64,000 nucleotides of DNA, taken from contig NZ_BDCH01000037.1 of the NCBI RefSeq assembly GCF_001613405.1, positions 1 through 64,000 of the forward strand, written 5' to 3'. The translations under genes and the position numbers were made by a program. The notes beneath the pieces are model-generated. The model was not told where the DNA came from. It saw nothing but the letters and a program-made list of their open reading frames with translations, and did not search any database. How positions within the stretch are numbered: the first letter of the stretch is position 1; each line of letters opens with the position of its first letter. The stretch is from Nocardia crassostreae. Lineage in GTDB: Bacteria; Actinomycetota; Actinomycetes; Mycobacteriales; Mycobacteriaceae. Below are positions 1 through 6,968 of this stretch, piece by piece.

Positions 1-672
1 CCCGACGAGCAGCAGGAAGAGCGCGCCGGAGAGCAGCTTGATCAGCGCGAAGATCGACACCATGATCGCGCTCTCGGGCAGCAGCTTGGCGACCTGCTCG
101 GTGAAGAAGTCGGACCAGGTGGCGGAGTGGTGATAGGTCGCGATCTTCCCGGCCTTCACGAAGATCATGCCCAGGCCCTCGACCAGGACGATGCTCTCGA
201 TCAGATAGGCGGGGCCGAACTTCGAACCGCTGAAGCGGGAAAGGCGTTCCGGCACACGGGGATGGTTCAGCTGGCGGATCGCGATCAGCGTCACGATGCC
301 GACCACCGTTCCGATGCCGAGGATCTCGTCCATGAGGTGGTAGATGCCCCAGGAACCGATGATGGGCCAGCGGAATTCGGGGTCGAAGACCTGGCCGTAC
401 GCCTCGAACCAGAGGATGAATCCGGCGAGGAAGCCGATCATGACGAGCCAGTGCGCCCAGCCCACGGTGCGGAATTTGTTCATCCGCGTGTGCGCCAGGA
501 ATTCGATGAGCATCGTCTTCAGGCGGGGGAAGAACGGCCGCCAGCGGTCGGGGGCGGACTGACCGACCATGATGGTGCGCACGATCGTTCGTACGCCACC
601 GATGAGCGATGCCCAGCAAAAGATTGTGAGCACTGCTCCAATCGTGCCCAGCGTCACTGTCAGGGCATTCAT
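1..672 (-). CDS. etfD: EtfD-like membrane Fe-S oxidoreductase, N-terminal part (runs off the left edge)
   Basis: This is an open frame of 224 codons from the ATG at 672 to the window edge. The visible part is a polytopic membrane domain with hydrophobic segments near residues 4-30, 70-90, 105-130, 150-170 and 205-224 and histidines typical of a cytochrome-b-like domain. It matches the N-terminus of the large actinobacterial (Fe-S)-binding reductase family of M. tuberculosis Rv0338c, known as EtfD, which takes electrons from EtfBA during fatty-acid beta-oxidation. The CCG Fe-S domains would lie outside the window. Assignment is supported by position: Rv0338c also neighbours iniR and iniBAC. 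A perfect palindrome lies upstream. Confidence 0.75.
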   Translation of the reverse strand, partial: MNALTVTLGTIGAVLTIFCWASLIGGVRTIVRTIMVGQSAPDRWRPFFPRLKTMLIEFLAHTRMNKFRTVGWAHWLVMIGFLAGFILWFEAYGQVFDPEFRWPIIGSWGIYHLMDEILGIGTVVGIVTLIAIRQLNHPRVPERLSRFSGSKFGPAYLIESIVLVEGLGMIFVKAGKIATYHHSATWSDFFTEQVAKLLPESAIMVSIFALIKLLSGALFLLLVG

Positions 673-1046
673 GTCGCGACCTTTCCTACGAGTTTCCGAG
701 GACGTCCTGGTACGCCCGGTTGGCTCGTATCCTAACTAACAGTAAGTTACCTGCCGGTAACTTGTCTGTCCAGGGTGTACCGACACCGTAAATCCCGGCA
801 ATTCCGGATCCCAACAAAGGTCAGGCTTACTTTGAAAGTCACTGGGTTACCGACAAGTTCAGGGTGGAAGGAATGTCGCATCTAGCGGAGTGTTCGACTA
901 AGCTCACGCTGTCCGATTGCTGTGCGCATCTTCACATGCCCGGGGAGGTTTCGTTTCGCGCGCGACTAGTCCTGAGGGACGCCTGGGTCTCGCGTGTCGG
1001 AGATGCGGACTGCGACTCTACCTGATGACGGATTGGAAAAAACCGA
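673..1046. promoter_or_regulatory. 374-bp divergent intergenic region (etfD / secreted protein)
   Basis: No gene is seen here. It is less GC-rich than its neighbours and holds the 744-763 palindrome and a second small perfect palindrome, ACTTTGAAAGT, at 829-839. On the minus strand a TAGGAT-like -10 lies between the large palindrome and the etfD start. The region should carry the promoters of both divergent genes. Confidence 0.5.
744..763. promoter_or_regulatory. Perfect 8+8 palindrome, likely TetR-type operator for etfD
   Basis: The arms AAGTTACC and GGTAACTT are separated by TGCC. The site lies about 70 bp upstream of the etfD ATG and overlaps where its -35 region would be. Palindromes of this size and position are typical of TetR-family repressors of lipid catabolism. 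The cognate regulator is not in the window, so its identity is inference. Confidence 0.55.
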
Positions 1047-1769
1047 ATGAAGTTTCGCAGCACCACCGCGGCGGCTGCTTTGGTCATCGGCGCAATGACC
1101 ATGGGTACCACCATTTCCCACGCCGATGCCGAGCCTGCGCAGCCCGCGCAGCCGGGGGATATCTCCTACTCGACCAAGCTCGTCGATCAGAAGGTCGGCG
1201 ACAAGGACGTCAAGACCGTCGTCTCCACGCTGAAGGACGGGACGTTCGAGCTTTCCGAGCAGGAGGGTGCGACTCCTGAGGACCCGAAGACGACGCTGGT
1301 CAACGTGAAGGACAAGGATGGCGCCACCGTCATCACCTTCCCGCTGCAGTTCGTCAACGCGGGCGTCGAGATCCCGACCACCGCGGAGATCAAGGAAGAC
1401 GGCAAGGTGCTCGAGGTCGTCCCGGAGAAGCCGGCCGACTTCAAGCCGAGCGCCGAGCCGGTCGCCGCGCGGCCGATCATCGCCACCGAGATTGCCTCGC
1501 CGGTGGAGAACCAGCGCGCCATGAGCCAGTTCTCCAGCCAGCTCGGCATCGCCACCGCCATCGGCGGCTTCGTCGGCACCGTCGTCGGCGCCATCATCGG
1601 CTGCATCGTGACGCTCCCCGTGGGCTGCATTCCGGGTCTGGTCGCGGGCGCTGACATCGGCGGCATCCTCGGCACCATCGCCGTGGGCGGCCCGACGCTG
1701 ATCGCCGCGGGCCTGGAGCTGATCCAGGTGTTCCAGGCGCCGGACGGCACCACCAAGTGGGCCAACTGA
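1047..1769 (+). CDS. Secreted or membrane-associated protein with C-terminal glycine-zipper region
   Basis: The product has 240 residues. Residues 1-26 form a signal peptide ending in SHA. The central part (about 30-145) is polar and beta-rich (STKLVDQKVGDKDVKTV). The C-terminal third (about 160-225) is a hydrophobic Gly/Ala/Ile region with GxxxG-type spacing and two cysteines (GCIV, GCIP). This layout is common in Nocardia secreted proteins of unknown function (DUF8020-like, from memory). The ribosome-binding site is weak. The gene stands alone, followed by a strong hairpin. Function is unknown. Confidence 0.75.
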   Translation: MKFRSTTAAAALVIGAMTMGTTISHADAEPAQPAQPGDISYSTKLVDQKVGDKDVKTVVSTLKDGTFELSEQEGATPEDPKTTLVNVKDKDGATVITFPLQFVNAGVEIPTTAEIKEDGKVLEVVPEKPADFKPSAEPVAARPIIATEIASPVENQRAMSQFSSQLGIATAIGGFVGTVVGAIIGCIVTLPVGCIPGLVAGADIGGILGTIAVGGPTLIAAGLELIQVFQAPDGTTKWAN

Positions 1770-1779
1770 TCCAGTTGCG

Positions 1780-1817
1780 AAACCGGCTCGTCCCCCTCGT
1801 TGGGGCGGGCCGGTTTT
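1780..1817. terminator. Bidirectional hairpin terminator
   Basis: AAACCGGC pairs with GCCGGTTT, with further pairing of the inner CCCC/GGGG. T runs on both sides suit both converging genes, the secreted protein ending at 1769 and the NRDE gene ending at 1832. Confidence 0.8.
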
Positions 1818-1831
1818 GTGTTTGCGGGGGG

Positions 1832-2668
1832 CTAGGCGGGGAGGTCGAGATGTCCGGTCAGGGTGACCGTGCCCCTGCGGCGGCCGAAGCGGGCGAAGGT
1901 GCGCTCGGTCATCTCGAAGGTTCCGTCCTCGCGCACCAGTAGGACCGTGCTGCAACGGGTGCCGTAGACGGGGTGGCTGATGAACCGCGCCGACGAGGCG
2001 CGCTCGGCGTAGCGGCCGATGCCGGTATCGGGGAGTTCAGCGTCGGCGGCGCGCGTGCGATCGGCCAGAACCTCCAGGTAGGACGCCACATTCGCCGGAT
2101 CGTTCGCAATCACGGAGCGCAGGGCGCGCACCCCGTCGCGGACCTTGGGCCAGGCCGGGATGTCGGTTCCGGTGGTCACGGCGCCGTCGGGATCCAGGGT
2201 TCCGACCAGGTAGCCATTGGATACGCCGTGGAATCCGGGGGGCAGCTCGCGCGGGGCGAGTGCGCTCCGATTGCTGTGCCACCACAGCGTTTCCAGATCC
2301 GAGACCAATAGGTTGAATCCGTTGTATTCGTCGTCGGCCGCCGCGATACCGCGCACGAATTTCTCCGGACCGGTGTCCCCGCGCAGGTAATCGAGCAGCA
2401 ATGCGCCACGGGAGCGGGCATCCGTGCGCTCCGCGCCGCGGCCACGCACATTGGTGACCGTCGCCAGTCGACGCGGTTCCGGTGACAGACCCAGCCACGT
2501 GCCCGGGATTTCGCCGCCCGCGCCCAGATCGCGCCCGGCTAGCAGGCCGGGGACATCCGGCCACCGGCGCAGCGATTCGGTTGGCCGCCCGAAGGATTTA
2601 TCGCGATTCGCGGCAATGATGAGCCGATACTCCGGATGCGCCCGCCACCCGGCCAACACCAAACACAT
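1832..2668 (-). CDS. NRDE (TANGO2-like) family protein
   Basis: The product has 278 residues and starts MCLVLAGW, with the conserved Cys2 of the family. The NRD signature (AANRDKSFGRPT, about residues 20-31) that names the NRDE family follows, then GTWLG (about 56-60) and TNVRG (about 72-76). The fold resembles N-terminal nucleophile hydrolases, but no bacterial substrate is established. TANGO2 relatives have been linked to haem and lipid handling. It converges on the upstream gene over a shared terminator. Length and domain are complete. Confidence 0.85.
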   Translation of the reverse strand: MCLVLAGWRAHPEYRLIIAANRDKSFGRPTESLRRWPDVPGLLAGRDLGAGGEIPGTWLGLSPEPRRLATVTNVRGRGAERTDARSRGALLLDYLRGDTGPEKFVRGIAAADDEYNGFNLLVSDLETLWWHSNRSALAPRELPPGFHGVSNGYLVGTLDPDGAVTTGTDIPAWPKVRDGVRALRSVIANDPANVASYLEVLADRTRAADAELPDTGIGRYAERASSARFISHPVYGTRCSTVLLVREDGTFEMTERTFARFGRRRGTVTLTGHLDLPA

Positions 2669-2791
2669 CCCTCAAGCATGCCGGATCGCCCGCCGCTCTG
2701 GACAGGCCCGGCAATGCCCGCCCAATGCCCCTGTGTCGCCCGAACACCGCCGTTGCGAGGGTTGCCCTCCTATCGCTGCCCGTGGACGGCA

Positions 2792-2829
2792 AAAGGCCGG
2801 TAGCCCCTCGTGCGGGACTACCGGCCTTT
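2792..2829 (-). terminator. 12-bp perfect hairpin after the first S1 protease
   Basis: AAAGGCCGGTAG pairs perfectly with CTACCGGCCTTT across a 14-nt loop. It lies 21 nt beyond the stop at 2850, in the direction of minus-strand transcription. Confidence 0.8.
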
Positions 2830-2849
2830 GCGGCTCTTGCCGTTTCGTA

Positions 2850-4184
2850 CTAGGTGCGCACCCGCAGGCCCGGGTTGTCGGAGAGCACCACGCTCACCGG
2901 CTGGGCGAACAGCTGCGGCGCGTTGCCGGTCAGCAGGCCGATCAGGTTGGGGATCTCGCAGATCGGGTAGTCGGCCACCGAGGAGGCGCTGGAGATGCCC
3001 AGGGCCAGGGTGCCGGTCACGATCGGGCCGCCGGAGTCGCCGGGCAGGGCGCAGATATTGGCGGAGAAGGACTGGGTCAGCAGGCGGTCGCCGACCTGGA
3101 CGGTCTGGTCGATGGCATTCACCACGCCGCAGCTGAAGCCGGTGCGGGAGCCCGACTTGCAGACCGGGGCGCCGACCACCGGGATGGCCACGCCGGTGAC
3201 GGCGATCGGACCGGCGTTCGGGACGCGAACCAGGTTGTTGGAGAACGCATCCCGGTAATTGTCATTGACCGACACGATGGAGTAGTCCTGGTTGCCCAGC
3301 ACCGACTTCTGGAAGCTGCCGATCTGCGGGCCGACCTTGTCACCGGCCAGGATCTCGTGCACCGACGGCGAATTCGCGCCACCGGTGGCCGGGATGTTCG
3401 GATTGCAGTGTCCGGCAGTGATGTTCACGACATTTCCGGCGCCGTCGGTGCCGTTGAAGCCGAGCGAGCAGCGCAGCGACATGCGGCCCGCCACCGAGGC
3501 GTAGCCGTCGCCCGCGGCCTTGACGCCGGGGGCCTCACCGGCGATCGCGGCGGCCTGCTGGATGTCGAGCTCCTCGCTGCCGGTCGGCGGGACCGGCATG
3601 ACGATGACGCGGGCCGGATCGACGAAACCGGGCAGTGGCAGGCCGGGCTCGGCCGCGCGCACCGCGATGGTGTTGTTCATGGTGTCGATGGCGACGCCGA
3701 GGACGGCCTTCGACACATCGGCGGGCTGATCCTCCAGCCACTTCTGGAAGGCGTTCTTCTCGCTGCGCAGGACCGATTCGCTCTTGCTCACGTCCTTGAC
3801 GGAGAAGCCCGCGTCCTGCGCGGCCTTGCGCGCGTCGTCCAGGCCGGTGCCGGGGGCCAGGCCGATGACGGCCTTACCGGTCTCGTCGAGCCAGGCGCCC
3901 GCGAACACCTGCGGGTACTGCCGCTGCGCGGTGGCGGCGAAGGCGGCCTCCTGCTGGGCGAGATCGGCGCGCTGCAGGTAGTCCTGCGGCGAGATCTTCA
4001 GATCGCGGGTGATGGCGGTGATCAGTTCCGCGGGCAGATCGGGGGTCGTGGGCTCCGCGTGTGCGCTCGCCGCCAATGTTCCGGTGATCAGCAATGCGGA
4101 GGCCGCGATGGTTGTTCTACGGACAAGGGAGCGTGGGCCGGTGCCCACGGCAGGCGAGGAAAAGCGCATACGTGGCAGGAGCAT
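2850..4184 (-). CDS. Secreted S1-family serine protease (streptogrisin / alpha-lytic type)
   Basis: The product has 444 residues. A signal peptide (about 1-43) ends ASAHA. A propeptide (about 45-230) opens with the LPAELITAITRDL pattern of alpha-lytic-type prosegments. The mature chymotrypsin-like domain follows, with catalytic His259 (TAGHC), Asp300 (QDYSIV) and Ser384 (GDSGGP) and paired cysteines. It should be an exported peptidase. On the minus strand a TATAGT box lies exactly 6 nt before the ATG at 4184, suggesting a leaderless mRNA. It is paralogous to the neighbouring protease at 4354-5697. Confidence 0.9.
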   Translation of the reverse strand: MLLPRMRFSSPAVGTGPRSLVRRTTIAASALLITGTLAASAHAEPTTPDLPAELITAITRDLKISPQDYLQRADLAQQEAAFAATAQRQYPQVFAGAWLDETGKAVIGLAPGTGLDDARKAAQDAGFSVKDVSKSESVLRSEKNAFQKWLEDQPADVSKAVLGVAIDTMNNTIAVRAAEPGLPLPGFVDPARVIVMPVPPTGSEELDIQQAAAIAGEAPGVKAAGDGYASVAGRMSLRCSLGFNGTDGAGNVVNITAGHCNPNIPATGGANSPSVHEILAGDKVGPQIGSFQKSVLGNQDYSIVSVNDNYRDAFSNNLVRVPNAGPIAVTGVAIPVVGAPVCKSGSRTGFSCGVVNAIDQTVQVGDRLLTQSFSANICALPGDSGGPIVTGTLALGISSASSVADYPICEIPNLIGLLTGNAPQLFAQPVSVVLSDNPGLRVRT

Positions 4185-4304
4185 GAGCCGACTATATGGT
4201 GTCGGGCCCGTTATGCCTACTTATTGCCCGGTGACGATTCGGTATTCGCAGGGCAAACGAACGGCGTGTCGGAAACAAGATCGAGGCGTGTCGCCCGTCC
4301 GCCG

Positions 4305-4329
4305 GACTCGGCCCGGATCGGGCCGAGTC
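4305..4329 (-). terminator. 11-bp perfect hairpin after the second S1 protease
   Basis: GACTCGGCCCG pairs with CGGGCCGAGTC over a 3-nt loop, 24 nt beyond the stop at 4354. It has no U tract, as is usual for actinobacterial terminator-like hairpins. Confidence 0.65.
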
Positions 4330-4353
4330 GCTCGACCCGCGGTGGGCCGTCGC

Positions 4354-5697
4354 CTAGCCCGCGTGGGGCTTGGTCCGCACCTGAATTCCATTGCCGAGTC
4401 CACCACCGGAATTGGCCTCGATATCGGCCAGGATGGCGCGGATCGGAATACCCAGGGTCGCGGTACCACCGTACTGCGCCATGGCCGCATTGGCCTCGTT
4501 GCAGTTCGGCGCGTCGGCCGCATTCGATCCGCTGGTAATGCCGAGCGCGAGGGTTCCGGACACGATGGCGCCGCCGCTGTCACCGCCCAGGGTGCATGCG
4601 CTGGAGGCGAAACCGCGAACCGTCTTGGACTGGCCCTCGGCGGTGTAGAGCTGCGTCTCCACCCGGTCGGCAATGACGAAACCGCAAGTGAACGTGGAGT
4701 ACTGGCCCGACTTGCAGACCGGCGCGCCGGTGATCGGATCGGCAATGCCGGTAATGGAGAGCGTGGTGCCGTTGGCGCCGCGCACATTCGGCTGATCCAT
4801 ACCGGCGGCCACCGCATCGGAATTCAGTTCGATGACCGAGTAGTCCAGGGCCGCGCCGCCGCCCACCTGCGAGTGCACGAAGGTGCCCAGCTGCGGGCTG
4901 GCGGTCAGATTCCGGACATTGGGCAGATAGACGGCGGCCCGGTCATTGGCCTTGCCCAGATTCGGATTGCAATGCCCGGCGCTGATATTCAAGGCATTGC
5001 CCGCGGCATCGGTGGCATTGAAGCCGAAGGAGCACACGTCCACGCTCTGCAGCGAGGAATCGCCGAGTGCGGTGGGCGCGCTGATGTAGGTGTCGCCGCC
5101 CATGGGCCGGCGTTCGATCGGGCCGCCCGCGTCGGGGGACAGGATCACCTTGATATTCGCGATCAGGGTGGGCAGGTTCAGCAGATGCCCGGCCGGGGTG
5201 TTCGCGACATTGACGATCAGCTGGCTGTTGAGGAAATCGACGGCGACCGAATTGATGGCGCCGGAGATTTCGCGCGGCAGGCTGCTGACCCACTGATTGA
5301 ACTGATCGAGGGAACCCTCGAGGCCGTCGGCATTGATGGGGGCCAGGCGGGTCTGGTAACCGTCCTCGGCCACCACGCGCGCGGCGTCGAGCGAGGTCAC
5401 GGCGAGCACCGGCTTACCGTCGACGCCGATCCAGGCGCCCGCGAACTCCTCGGGGCGCTCGGTGCGGAATTCCTTTGCGTAGTCCCGCAATTGCTGGGCC
5501 TTGGCGGCGCGGTCCAGGTACTCCGCGGGCGTCATGCGCAGATCGCGCTCGATCGCCTGCACCAGTTCGGGCGGAAGCTTGTCGGCCGCAAGCTGATTCG
5601 GTGACTCCGCGGTCACCGGGGCCGCGAATAAGGGACCGGCGAGGACGGCCGCAGCGAACCCGATGACCGTGGCGCGGCGCGCCATGAACTTGCGCAT
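4354..5697 (-). CDS. Secreted S1-family serine protease, paralogue
   Basis: The product has 447 residues. A signal peptide (1-30, ending APVTA) is followed by an alpha-lytic-type prosegment with LPPELVQAIERDL and EFAGAWIG, then a chymotrypsin-like domain with His242 (SAGHC), Asp285 (LDYSVI) and Ser374 (GGDSGG). The prosegment and catalytic core align along their length with the 2850-4184 product, so the pair arose by duplication. Each gene has its own terminator-like hairpin, so they are probably separate transcripts. AAGGGA precedes the ATG at 5697. Substrates are unknown. Confidence 0.9.
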   Translation of the reverse strand: MRKFMARRATVIGFAAAVLAGPLFAAPVTAESPNQLAADKLPPELVQAIERDLRMTPAEYLDRAAKAQQLRDYAKEFRTERPEEFAGAWIGVDGKPVLAVTSLDAARVVAEDGYQTRLAPINADGLEGSLDQFNQWVSSLPREISGAINSVAVDFLNSQLIVNVANTPAGHLLNLPTLIANIKVILSPDAGGPIERRPMGGDTYISAPTALGDSSLQSVDVCSFGFNATDAAGNALNISAGHCNPNLGKANDRAAVYLPNVRNLTASPQLGTFVHSQVGGGAALDYSVIELNSDAVAAGMDQPNVRGANGTTLSITGIADPITGAPVCKSGQYSTFTCGFVIADRVETQLYTAEGQSKTVRGFASSACTLGGDSGGAIVSGTLALGITSGSNAADAPNCNEANAAMAQYGGTATLGIPIRAILADIEANSGGGLGNGIQVRTKPHAG

Positions 5698-5801
5698 GGA
5701 GTCCCTTCGTAGTGCACCCAGCAGACCGACGATCCGGTTACTTCGCGGAACATCGGTCAGAGCATCACTTTAGGGCACAAACCACCGAAGGTCGCAGCGA
5801 A

Positions 5802-6923
5802 CTATTGCGGATTCTGCGCCCAGGGATCCTCCCACCCGGGCGGCATCGGCAAGTCGAAGGTGGGTACCGGCGGGTAACGGTAGATGGGCGGCACCGGACG
5901 CGTCGTGGTGGTCGAACTCGGTGGCGGCGTCGTGGAGGGCGGGGTGGTGACGGTGGTGGTCTCGCTCGTGGTGGCCGGCGGTTCCGTGGTCGGCTCCACC
6001 TCCAGCTGTTCGGCGATCGGCGGGACCGGCGCGGGCTCCTCGGAACTCGTCGGCGGCGGTAGCAGCGGCGGCACCGCACCGGCGGTCGCCGGATCGGACA
6101 CGACCTCGCCGCGCGGCGGACCGGGCTTCTCCTCGTCGCCGCGCAACACCGTCGCCACTCCGAGGCCACCCAGGAGCAAACCGATCACCGCGGCGGCCGC
6201 GGCGATCATGTAGGCGCCGCGGCCCGAGCGCGGTTTCACGATTTCGGACTCGGCGGTGTCGGTCTGCACGACGGGTTCGGCGGTGGTGGAGACCGGCAGC
6301 GCGGCGGAGTACGCGTGGGCCACCGGCTCCGGGAACTTCAGCGCGGGCAGCACCTCGGTGACCTCGGCGGCATTCTCGGCGCCCGCGGTGGGATCGGGCG
6401 GGGTGAGACCCGCCGGGGTGGAGAGCACCGCGGCCAGCGCCGCGCGGGCGGCGTTGTAGGCGAGCGACTTTCCGGTCTCGCCCTCGGGCTGGGGTAGGTC
6501 GCGTTCGCTGACCAGCACCACCGATTTCAGGCCCAGATAGTCCAGCGCCTCGCGCAGGGCCTGGACGTGCGCCTCGGTCCAGCCGGTCGGATGGGTGGCG
6601 TAGAACTCGGCGGGGCCGTTCAGATGATCGGCCGCCAGCTGGATGAGGCAGAAGGCGGCGGTGGCCATCAGATCCTCGGCGCGGTACGCCTCGCCGTCGT
6701 CGACGGGTATGCCCGCCGGATCGCCGACGGCCTTGACGAAACCGCTGATGGAATGCGTATGCCCGTCCGGTCGCGGTCCGCCCAGCGCGGCGTCGCCGTC
6801 ATCGGACATGTGCAGGACCGATTCGCGTGCGATGTAGTGGACCGGGAGTGTGGCGTCGTCACCGATGACGACGGCCACGACGCATTCGTCGTCCGCGATC
6901 CGCAGGCCCACCCCTGTGGCCAT
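5802..6923 (-). CDS. Membrane-anchored protein with Hsp70/actin-like N-lobe and Pro/Thr-rich tail
   Basis: The product has 373 residues. Residues 1-170 are cytoplasmic and resemble a shortened Hsp70/actin nucleotide-binding lobe: a first beta-hairpin (GLRIADDECVVAVV, about 6-19), then the block THPTGWTEAHVQALREAL followed by GLKSVVLVSE (about 109-139), equivalent to the VPAYF...GLNVLRIVNE block of DnaK. One transmembrane segment spans about 236-260. An extracytoplasmic Pro/Thr/Glu-rich tail ends near WEDPWAQNPQ. It starts 45 bp after iniR on the same strand and shares its architecture with the Hsp70-like gene upstream of iniR. DUF7159-type naming is from memory; function is unknown. Confidence 0.75.
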   Translation of the reverse strand: MATGVGLRIADDECVVAVVIGDDATLPVHYIARESVLHMSDDGDAALGGPRPDGHTHSISGFVKAVGDPAGIPVDDGEAYRAEDLMATAAFCLIQLAADHLNGPAEFYATHPTGWTEAHVQALREALDYLGLKSVVLVSERDLPQPEGETGKSLAYNAARAALAAVLSTPAGLTPPDPTAGAENAAEVTEVLPALKFPEPVAHAYSAALPVSTTAEPVVQTDTAESEIVKPRSGRGAYMIAAAAAVIGLLLGGLGVATVLRGDEEKPGPPRGEVVSDPATAGAVPPLLPPPTSSEEPAPVPPIAEQLEVEPTTEPPATTSETTTVTTPPSTTPPPSSTTTTRPVPPIYRYPPVPTFDLPMPPGWEDPWAQNPQ

Positions 6924-6968
6924 CCTCGTTACCTCACTCGGTGCGTCCGGGTCCTCCCCGCGCCGTGA

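Noticed and set aside
2424..4538. Long plus-strand frames antisense to the NRDE and protease genes
   Set aside because: They are Arg/Gly-rich shadows without domains; the minus-strand genes have catalytic motifs, signal peptides and terminators.
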